Below are positions 1 through 7,064 of a DNA stretch of 34,761 bases, one piece after another (positions within the stretch are counted from its first letter, which is position 1; the number at the start of each line of letters is the position of its first letter). Source of the DNA: Holosporaceae bacterium. GTDB taxonomy: Bacteria > Pseudomonadota > Alphaproteobacteria > UBA3830. The DNA lies in assembly GCA_031283965.1 (NCBI GenBank), contig JAITAU010000003.1, forward strand, positions 1 through 34,761. Reading direction: 5' to 3'. The notes beneath the pieces were generated by a model. The model had not been told where the DNA came from, made no database searches, and saw only the letters and a program-made list of their open reading frames with translations. The translations under genes were made by a program, and so were the position numbers.

Positions 1-65
1 GCTTGCGGCGGGGTTGTTTATTCGATGAGACGCGGCCCCATGCGGCGCCTCTTCGTTCAGCAAAA

Positions 66-103
66 TCGGTGTTTTTCTAAGTGCTCGGTATTTTTCTAAG
101 TGC
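66..103. repeat. Tandem duplication of a 19-bp unit TCGGTRTTTTTCTAAGTGC
   Basis: 66-84 TCGGTGTTTTTCTAAGTGC and 85-103 TCGGTATTTTTCTAAGTGC, 18/19 identical. Confidence 0.9.
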
Positions 104-179
104 AGAGAATTCTCGTGCATCTTCGCGCGAATTACTCCGTCTTGGAGATTTGGCCTTGGGGTTGTCCTAAACCCGCCTC

Positions 180-443
180 GGGAATCTGCGATCTTCGGGA
201 ATCTGCGGCTTCGTGGAATCTGCGACTTCGTGGAATCCGCGACTTCGGGAATCTGCGACTTCGTGGAATCTGCGACTTCGTGGAATCCGCGACTCCGGGA
301 GTCCGCAGCTTCGGGAGTCCGCGACTTCGTGGAATCCGCAGCTCCGGGAGTCTACGGCTTCGGGAATCTGCGGCTTCGTGGAATCTGCGGCTTCGTGGAA
401 TCCGCAGCTTCGGAAATCCGCGACTTCGGGAATCTGCGATTTC
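180..443. repeat. Tandem array of 16 directly abutting 16/17-bp units, consensus G(T)GGAATCYGCGACTTC
   Basis: Read unit by unit: 8 units of 17 bp and 8 of 16 bp with no spacers, 264 bp total. The last unit runs 2 nt into the cckA stop codon (442-444, minus strand). Confidence 0.95.
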
Positions 444-2919
444 AGGAGCCCATGACCTCTTTGACCTTGCTGGCCAGTTCTCTCAGGTTGAATGGCTTCG
501 GGAGAAACTGCACCCGACTGTCGTTGGCCAGCGATTCCCGGAAGTTGTCCTGGGTGTATCCGGAAATGAAGATGACCTTCACCTTGGAATTATGGTTTTT
601 GATGTGTTCCATGAGGGTGGCGCCGTCCATTTGGGGCATCACCACGTCCGTGACCACCAGATCGATGTCGTCCGCTCCTTTTTTGATGAACTCCAGAGCG
701 GATTCGCCGTTGGAGGCCTCTATGACGCGGTAGCCCTTGTCTCTCAGAGCTCTGGCGCTGAACATGCGAACGGCGTCTTCATCCTCCACCAGCAGAATCG
801 TCCCCACTCCGGTGAGGTCCACCATTTTGGTTTCGCCGACGTTTTCCCGGGAGCTGGCCGCCCCTTTCTCTGGAGAGGAGATTTTCGGAAAATAGATGCT
901 GAATTTCGTCCCCGCTCCCACGGCGCTTTCTATGGAGATGAAGCCGCCGGTCTGGTTGACTATGCCGTAGACGGTGGAGAGTCCCAGGCCGGTGCCGCTG
1001 CCTTTTTCCTTGGTGGAGAAAAACGGATCGAAGATTCTGTTGAGGTACTTTTCCTCTATGCCGCAACCGGTGTCGCTCACCTCGATCAGCACGTATTCTC
1101 CCGGAGGCATGGTGTCTCCCCGCAGAAATTTCGCCTCCTGACTGCGATATTGTGAGGTCTGAATGGTCAGAGTGCCGCCGTCCTTCATGGCGTCTCTGGC
1201 GTTGACGGCGAGATTTATGACGACCTGCTCAAACTGTATCTGATCCACCTTAACGAACCCAAGATCACGGCCGTGGGTGACTTTCAGATTGATCCGAGCT
1301 CCCAGGAGCCTCTTTAGGAGGGCGGACAGTTCGCCGATCATGTCCGTCACGCTTAAAACCTTCGGCTGCAGCGTCTGCTGACGGGAAAAGGCCAACAATT
1401 GCCGCACCAGATTGGAGGCGCGATTGGCGTTTTGCTTTATCTGCATGACGTCGTTAAAGGATTGGTCCGAGGGCAGATATTTCTCCAGCAGCAGATCGCA
1501 GTAGCCGATCATGGCCGTCAGAAGATTGTTGAAATCGTGGGCGATGCCTCCGGCCAACTGTCCCACCGCCTGCATTTTCTGCGACTGCACGAACTGGTGC
1601 TGCAGTTCCTTCCTTTCGGTGATGTCCACGATGTATATGACCAGACCGTCGTTGTCTTTGGAGCGCTTGGCGTCGTCCATTTTGGTGACATAGACCATGA
1701 CGGTCTTGTATTTTTCGGATTTGAACTGAATTTCGAATGGCGCGATGAATTTATACACCGCCGTAAACAGCTGATAGAGCTTCTCCCGCACCGTTTCCCG
1801 CTCCTCATCCAGCACGTAATTCAGAAATGAATTATTTTCCGCATGTTCGGCGCCGATGATGCTTTTGAAGGTGCGGTTGCAGGCGGAGATCATCTCGGCT
1901 CCGTCTGTGATCACGATCCCCACCGGAGCGTCTTCGAATATATGTTCAAAGTACAGCTTTGTCTTACCGAGGGCCTGAACAAGCTCTTCGTTCTGCTGGG
2001 TTTCTTTGGTGATCAGATATACCGTGGCGTCCTCCTGCTGCACTATCTGCCGCATCAACACCTCGACGCCGTCGCCGGTTTCCGATTTTAATGTAATTTT
2101 GGCGGTCATGGTGTTGGTGAGTCTGCCTCCGCTTTTCATCGGCAGCTCATCGCTTTTGCTCTTGATCACGTATTTATTGAAATTACTGCTGATCACTCCT
2201 TCGGGCTTGCAGCCGATCCAGTGGGAAAATGTGTTGTTGCAGAAGGTGATCACGTCCTCCTTATCCAGACAGACATAGCCGACGTTGGAGCAATTGATCA
2301 TCTTCAGCAGAAAACCGCTGTTGATTTCCAGCGACTCGACCTTGGACGTGGAGGGGGTGAGATCCATGATGGTCCAGCAGGAGAAGCCGCCGTGACCCGG
2401 CAGTGGAGATACGGCGACTCTCCAGAGGGCCGCTCCCTCCGACTGCAGGTTCATCAGCACGTCTATGTGGGACTGTTTGAGATTCTCCGCCGCCACCTGG
2501 AGATTGCGAATGGCCTCCACCACATGGGGGTATTTGCCGAAGCAGACGATGAAATCGTCCATGGTTCTCATTTTTAAGCCCGGGAACAAATTTTGGCCAA
2601 CGCGGTTGATGAAGACGCAGCGTCCATCTTTGGAAAACACAAAAAATGCAAACATTGAGGCGTCGAATCCGTTTATGGCGAAGTTTTTCTGGTATGTCAT
2701 GGTGAGGCAATTGGCGTGTAGCCTCTTTATTTCCCTGGAAAAAGAGACGCATATCATTCCGGTGAAAAGGACGGCCATGACGGAGAAATAATTTCCGTCC
2801 GACAGGCCGACGATCAGCGCAAATACTGCGAAAAACAGGAACATGCACATCCATAGCACATGTTTCAACGGAGTTCTCTTTCTGGATAAAAGATTTCCTA
2901 GATCAACAAAAAAACCCAT
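442..2919 (-). CDS. cckA: Hybrid sensor histidine kinase, CckA-like (N-terminal TM, PAS-like region, HisKA, HATPase, receiver)
   Basis: H-box GQLAGGIAHDFNNLLTAMIGYCDLLL, N-box NLAVNARDAM, G-boxes DTGCGI/GTGLGLSTVYGIV, C-terminal receiver VVTDVVMPQMDG...SGYTQDNFRESL...FLPKPFNLRELA as in CckA. Confidence 0.9.
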   Translation of the reverse strand: MGFFVDLGNLLSRKRTPLKHVLWMCMFLFFAVFALIVGLSDGNYFSVMAVLFTGMICVSFSREIKRLHANCLTMTYQKNFAINGFDASMFAFFVFSKDGRCVFINRVGQNLFPGLKMRTMDDFIVCFGKYPHVVEAIRNLQVAAENLKQSHIDVLMNLQSEGAALWRVAVSPLPGHGGFSCWTIMDLTPSTSKVESLEINSGFLLKMINCSNVGYVCLDKEDVITFCNNTFSHWIGCKPEGVISSNFNKYVIKSKSDELPMKSGGRLTNTMTAKITLKSETGDGVEVLMRQIVQQEDATVYLITKETQQNEELVQALGKTKLYFEHIFEDAPVGIVITDGAEMISACNRTFKSIIGAEHAENNSFLNYVLDEERETVREKLYQLFTAVYKFIAPFEIQFKSEKYKTVMVYVTKMDDAKRSKDNDGLVIYIVDITERKELQHQFVQSQKMQAVGQLAGGIAHDFNNLLTAMIGYCDLLLEKYLPSDQSFNDVMQIKQNANRASNLVRQLLAFSRQQTLQPKVLSVTDMIGELSALLKRLLGARINLKVTHGRDLGFVKVDQIQFEQVVINLAVNARDAMKDGGTLTIQTSQYRSQEAKFLRGDTMPPGEYVLIEVSDTGCGIEEKYLNRIFDPFFSTKEKGSGTGLGLSTVYGIVNQTGGFISIESAVGAGTKFSIYFPKISSPEKGAASSRENVGETKMVDLTGVGTILLVEDEDAVRMFSARALRDKGYRVIEASNGESALEFIKKGADDIDLVVTDVVMPQMDGATLMEHIKNHNSKVKVIFISGYTQDNFRESLANDSRVQFLPKPFNLRELASKVKEVMGS

Positions 2920-2940
2920 ATCTCTCCCGGCCTGTCAGGG

Positions 2941-3732
2941 CTAAACTTTTCGATCCAACGACGTCAAGCCGTATGATTTTATTATTTTCAGCACAAGATT
3001 GCGGTAATTTTTGTCGACGCCGTACAATCCCAAGGACGGAGACAGCTTCGCGCCGTCTATTTTTTGAGATTGAGCTATCATGGCGGCCCTTTCCTTTCGG
3101 AATTTTGCGTAGCAGTGATTAACGTTCAGAGTTTTCGCGTAGGCGATGGCTGATTTATACAGCGAATCGAACGACAGGAGGGTGTCCTTCGTTTTGGCCA
3201 GCCCGAAGTAGGCTTTTTGGGCATGGATGATTCTGTCCTCGCCAAATCTACTCTCCAGGGACGCCTGAGCCACCGCCAGCGAAACCGGAACCGGAGCTAC
3301 TCGCACCAGCAACTCGTCGATGTTTTTCGACTGATAAAACTCGCAGATCATGTCGAACTGTTGCCGCTCTCCGTTGGACAGCGGTAGATTCCTTTTTTTT
3401 CTATTCCGAGCCAGCTGCACCAATTCCCTCTGTCGCAGGATGATCTTATTGACGCAGTTGACGGTGACCACAATGGCCTTCATGAAAAGATCTCGCTCGT
3501 TTTTTTTGGCGGAGTCAATGCGCGGGATCGTCCCCAGCGGGAAGCTAAAATTTTCAGCATGCGTCAGGCCGATTCTATGCAGGACCATGAGGCATTCCCG
3601 GTCCAGAATCCAGCTCATTAGACTACATTTGAAGAGCTTATCCCGCGTTGAGGTCGGCTTCTCGGAACCAAAAGAGCCCCCCATCAGAATCAAGATAATT
3701 AATGCCGAGAGCAGACGCAGGGTTAGTGTCAT
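2941..3732 (-). CDS. Glucosaminidase-domain (Bax/FlgJ-like) secreted peptidoglycan hydrolase
   Basis: Signal-peptide-like N-terminus; VSLAVAQASLESRFGEDRI...YFGLAKTKD...SLYKSAIAYAKTLNVNHCYAKFRKERA resembles the Bax-like glucosaminidase family. Confidence 0.75.
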   Translation of the reverse strand: MTLTLRLLSALIILILMGGSFGSEKPTSTRDKLFKCSLMSWILDRECLMVLHRIGLTHAENFSFPLGTIPRIDSAKKNERDLFMKAIVVTVNCVNKIILRQRELVQLARNRKKRNLPLSNGERQQFDMICEFYQSKNIDELLVRVAPVPVSLAVAQASLESRFGEDRIIHAQKAYFGLAKTKDTLLSFDSLYKSAIAYAKTLNVNHCYAKFRKERAAMIAQSQKIDGAKLSPSLGLYGVDKNYRNLVLKIIKSYGLTSLDRKV

Positions 3733-3971
3733 TGGACTGCGTTTACCAAAATATCTTCAGAAACCTGTTGTCGCAGGGTCTGTTCCACATATCCCTTGAG
3801 GGTATCTGCCGCCCGATGACAGTGGGAACAGGCTCCCTGCAGCTTCACCGAAAGAACATTTCCCTCCAACGACACAATGGAAATATCCCCTCCGTCTTGA
3901 TGCAGAGATGGTCGGATGACGGAATTCACCACCTCCTCCAGTTTTTTGAACATTTCTGGATCGTAACTCAT
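3729..3971 (-). CDS. NifU C-terminal domain-like Fe-S scaffold protein
   Basis: 80 aa; IRPSLHQDGGDISIVSLEGNVLSVKLQGACSHCHRAADTLKGYVEQTLRQ with CxxC; ATGA overlap with the downstream gene. Confidence 0.85.
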   Translation of the reverse strand: MSYDPEMFKKLEEVVNSVIRPSLHQDGGDISIVSLEGNVLSVKLQGACSHCHRAADTLKGYVEQTLRQQVSEDILVNAVQ

Positions 3972-4076
3972 TCGCTCCTCCAATTTTTGGAAATAATACT
4001 TAACATTTTGATGGTTTGCAACTCGGCCAGAACCTATGATCACCGAGGTATTTCGCCGCGACCGTATTCTTCCCCA

Positions 4077-4106
4077 TTGCCATGGGCCGAATCGCCGTGG
4101 CATAAT
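4077..4106 (+). promoter_or_regulatory. Putative promoter with embedded inverted repeat (TGCCATGG-N9-CCGTGGCA, 4078-4102)
   Basis: TTGCCA (4077-4082), 18-bp spacer, CATAAT (4101-4106), upstream of the hydrolase ORF starting at 4139. Confidence 0.35.
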
Positions 4107-4138
4107 GCCGCCGGTGCTGGAGCGAATATTGAGGTAAA

Positions 4139-4753
4139 ATGGAAGAGACAGTTCTTCGGTCCGCTGATCCGAAGCCCGGGAAGCTGGTGTTTGTTTTTCA
4201 TGGATACGGAGCCGACAAGAATGATCTTCTGCCGGTCGGCCAGGAGTTTTCGAAGGCCGTTTCCTCTGCGGAAGTTCACCTGCCCAACGGTCCGGAAAAA
4301 TGCGGCGGTTGGCATGGATATCAGTGGTTTCCACTTGAGGGAGAAGACGTCGATGGTTGGAAGGCGGCCTTTGAGGGAGGCTCCCATAAAGTAACTTCCT
4401 ACGTCGAATCCATTATGGCCGACAGAGGGCTGACCTACGGCGACGTAATCTTCTCCGGTTTTTCCCAGGGGGCCATACTTGCCCTGAACTTGGGTCTCAG
4501 ATGCGGAGTAGCGGCGGCCATATCCTTCTCCGGCGCGTTGTTTGGCTTCGATCCCGGTTGGGGAACGTCCACCCGAGTGCTCCTGGCCCACGGCCGCCAG
4601 GATGGCGTCATAGAGGTCTCCGCCAGTCTCTCCGCCGAACGCCTGTTGAAAGGCGCCGGCGTTCAGGTGGAAACCGATTTTCGGGATAATTGCGGCCACG
4701 GAATAGACTCGCACATGCTCTCTCGGGCTGTGGACTTTTTAAAATCCCTGTAA
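4139..4753 (+). CDS. Alpha/beta hydrolase, phospholipase/carboxylesterase family
   Basis: 204 aa; FVFHGYGADKNDLLPVG, nucleophile elbow FSGFSQGAILAL, LLAHGRQDGVI, catalytic His region CGHGID. Confidence 0.85.
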   Translation: MEETVLRSADPKPGKLVFVFHGYGADKNDLLPVGQEFSKAVSSAEVHLPNGPEKCGGWHGYQWFPLEGEDVDGWKAAFEGGSHKVTSYVESIMADRGLTYGDVIFSGFSQGAILALNLGLRCGVAAAISFSGALFGFDPGWGTSTRVLLAHGRQDGVIEVSASLSAERLLKGAGVQVETDFRDNCGHGIDSHMLSRAVDFLKSL

Positions 4754-4789
4754 TAATGTGAATCGAACGCCTAAGGAGATGAAAATTCG

Positions 4790-5068
4790 ATGTCCGTAAC
4801 AAAAGATGACGTCAGGAGGATTTCCCGTTTAGCCAAGATAAATGCGGAGGACGCCAAGATGGACGCCCTCTGCGGAGATCTGAATGGAATTTTGGCCTTT
4901 GTGGAGCAACTTAATTCTGTGGATTGCTCAGGCGTTGAGGATTTTTCCGCCGCCGCCGTGGGCTTGCCCGAGAGGGCGGACGTCGCCGCCGCCGGGGATC
5001 GCGCCGTCATGGATAACGCCCCCCAGAAAGAGTGCAATATGTTTGTGGTTCCGAAGGTTATTGGATAG
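4790..5068 (+). CDS. gatC: Asp-tRNA(Asn)/Glu-tRNA(Gln) amidotransferase subunit C
   Basis: 92 aa; MSVTKDDVRRISRLAKINAEDAKM...LNGILAFVEQLNSVD...R.D....DNAPQKECNMFVVPKVIG; upstream AAGGAG. Confidence 0.92.
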   Translation: MSVTKDDVRRISRLAKINAEDAKMDALCGDLNGILAFVEQLNSVDCSGVEDFSAAAVGLPERADVAAAGDRAVMDNAPQKECNMFVVPKVIG

Positions 5069-5101
5069 TAATACTGTCATTGGAGAAGAGAGACGTCGTC
5101 T

Positions 5102-5575
5102 ATGGAAAAGGTTCACATGACTCCGAGTGGTTTTAAAAGCCTCGAAGACGAGTTAAGGAGATTGAAGTTTGTGGAAAGGCCTGCCGTTGTGATTTCCATC
5201 GCCGAAGCCCGCAGCCACGGCGATCTATCCGAAAACGCCGAATACAACTACGCCAAGGAGAAGCAGGGATTCATTGAGGGAAGAATTCGCGAGCTGGAGT
5301 CCAAATTATCCATGGCGGAGGTCATCGACGTCACCAAATTGGATGGGACAAACGTTAAATTTGGCGCCACCGTTGTGCTGTGCGACGTGGCCACGGATGA
5401 GGAAATCACCTACAGAATCGTCGGCGCGGACGAGGCGGATGTGAAGAAACACCTTCTCTCGCTGGGATCGCCGCTGGCGAAGGCGCTGATCGGCAAGAAT
5501 GTCGGCGACGAGGTGAATCTGGACACTCCATCGGGCGCCAAAAGGTATGAAATAAACGAAGTGCGATACATTTAG
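5102..5575 (+). CDS. greA: Transcription elongation factor GreA
   Basis: 157 aa; MTPSGFKSLEDELRRLK...RPAVVISIAEARSHGDLSENAEYNYAKEKQGFIEGRI. Confidence 0.96.
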   Translation: MEKVHMTPSGFKSLEDELRRLKFVERPAVVISIAEARSHGDLSENAEYNYAKEKQGFIEGRIRELESKLSMAEVIDVTKLDGTNVKFGATVVLCDVATDEEITYRIVGADEADVKKHLLSLGSPLAKALIGKNVGDEVNLDTPSGAKRYEINEVRYI

Positions 5576-5592
5576 CTGAGGTGGGAGGCAAT

Positions 5593-6330
5593 ATGTTTGA
5601 TTTAACCGGAAAAGTTGCTCTTGTTACTGGCGCCACCGGCGCCATCGGCAGAGCCATCGCCCGCACTCTTCACCGAATGGGGGCCACGCTGGCGGTTTCC
5701 GGCACGAATGTTGATAATCTGGAGCAACTGAGCCAGGAGTTGTCGGAGCGGGTTCATTTATTCTCCTGTAATTTGAGTTCCTTCACCGCTGTCGAGGAGT
5801 TGGCGCCCAACGTAGAGCGGGTATGCGGTCGGGTGGATATTCTGGTGAACAACGCCGGCATCACCCGGGATAATCTGCTGATGCGCATGCCGGACGAGGC
5901 TTGGTACGACGTCATGGGCATCGATTTAGAAGCGCCGTTTCGGCTTATGCGGGCGGTCTCCAAGAGCATGATAAAGGAAAAATGGGGGCGCATAATCAAC
6001 ATTTCCTCCATTGTGGGGGCTGTTGGTAATCCCGGGCAGGCCAACTATGCCGCCGCCAAGTCCGGACTTTTCGGTCTGAGTAAATCCGCCGCCGCCGAGC
6101 TGGCTCCGAGGAACATCACCGTCAACTGCGTTGCACCGGGCTTCATCGAATCTCCGATGGTGGAGAAAATTCCCGCCGCCCATCGGGAATATTTGGAGAG
6201 GAGCATTCCCATGTCGCGAGTTGGGAGTCCACGGGAGGTGGCGGCCGCCGTCGGCTTTTTGGCCAGCGAAGAGGCCTCCTACATCACGGGACATGTCCTC
6301 CACGTCAACGGCGGCATGGCCATGATCTGA
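5593..6330 (+). CDS. fabG: 3-oxoacyl-[ACP] reductase FabG
   Basis: SDR motifs TGATGAIGRAIA, NNAGITRDNLLMRM, YAAAKSGLFGLSK, GHVLHVNGGMAMI; ATG 5593 preceded by GGGAGG. Confidence 0.93.
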   Translation: MFDLTGKVALVTGATGAIGRAIARTLHRMGATLAVSGTNVDNLEQLSQELSERVHLFSCNLSSFTAVEELAPNVERVCGRVDILVNNAGITRDNLLMRMPDEAWYDVMGIDLEAPFRLMRAVSKSMIKEKWGRIINISSIVGAVGNPGQANYAAAKSGLFGLSKSAAAELAPRNITVNCVAPGFIESPMVEKIPAAHREYLERSIPMSRVGSPREVAAAVGFLASEEASYITGHVLHVNGGMAMI

Positions 6331-6334
6331 TTTA

Positions 6335-7054
6335 ATGAGATTCAGGACCGTCAGCATTCCGTTTTCCCACGGAAAGGATCGCGACCGATGTCTACTGGCG
6401 GCCGTCAACGTCGCCTCCGTCGACGAGTCGTCCTGCGACCATTGGCTCTCCCATGTGGAAATGGAGAAATTTCGTTCCATAACCTCCGAGAAAAGCCGAA
6501 TGCGCTTCGCCGCCGGAAGAATTGCCTCCAGAATCGGACTAAAGGCCCTGGGGAACGCGATCGCCGACAACGTCAGCATAATCAATGGAAAAAACGGCCG
6601 CCCTCGGGTGGAGGGTTCCGAGTATTCCGTAAGCATCTCCCATTCCGACAACAGCGCCGTCTCCATGATCTTCAAGAATGGGTTTGCTTTTGGAATAGAT
6701 ATTGAATACTCTAGGCCGGACAAAATAAGGGCATTGGGGCGCATAAATCGTCCGAGCGAGTTGATTCCTAGCGATCTTGCGAGTTTGACGGCGGCCTGGT
6801 CTCTTAAGGAATCTCTGGCCAAGGCTCTTGGATATGGATTTACGGTTCCGTTCGAAGAATTTGAGATGTGTAATTTTGTGGAGACGGGCGACCTGTTTCG
6901 GTGCGATTTTTCGAAGCATCTGGATTTCAGAGGACTCGCCCTGGTCATGGGGGGTAATGTTCTGGCCATGGTTCACGAAAGAGAATGTTTTTTTGAAGAT
7001 GAAAACGCCATGAGGGGCGACCTACGCTCGCTCCTTGCGGAAGTTAATCCCTAG
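6335..7054 (+). CDS. Sfp-type 4'-phosphopantetheinyl transferase
   Basis: 239 aa; VSISHSDNSAV, FGIDIEYSRP, AAWSLKESLAKALGYGF (W-x-x-KES-x-x-K signature). Confidence 0.85.
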   Translation: MRFRTVSIPFSHGKDRDRCLLAAVNVASVDESSCDHWLSHVEMEKFRSITSEKSRMRFAAGRIASRIGLKALGNAIADNVSIINGKNGRPRVEGSEYSVSISHSDNSAVSMIFKNGFAFGIDIEYSRPDKIRALGRINRPSELIPSDLASLTAAWSLKESLAKALGYGFTVPFEEFEMCNFVETGDLFRCDFSKHLDFRGLALVMGGNVLAMVHERECFFEDENAMRGDLRSLLAEVNP

Positions 7055-7064
7055 AGGAATTACT

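Noticed and set aside
1-179. Gene fragment at the left edge
   Set aside because: No ORF with recognisable similarity on either strand; left unannotated.
180-443. CRISPR array
   Set aside because: Units abut directly with no unique spacers, are only 16/17 bp, and no cas genes are present.
100-1155. Plus-strand ORFs running through the repeat array (351 aa at 100..1155, 80 aa at 213..455, 167 aa at 230..733)
   Set aside because: All three plus frames stay open because the repeat unit lacks stop codons, and mixed 16/17-bp units shift frame between copies. The longest continues antisense through cckA with no family resemblance.
5926-6969. 347-aa minus-strand ORF
   Set aside because: Antisense to fabG and the PPTase, both strongly supported on the plus strand.
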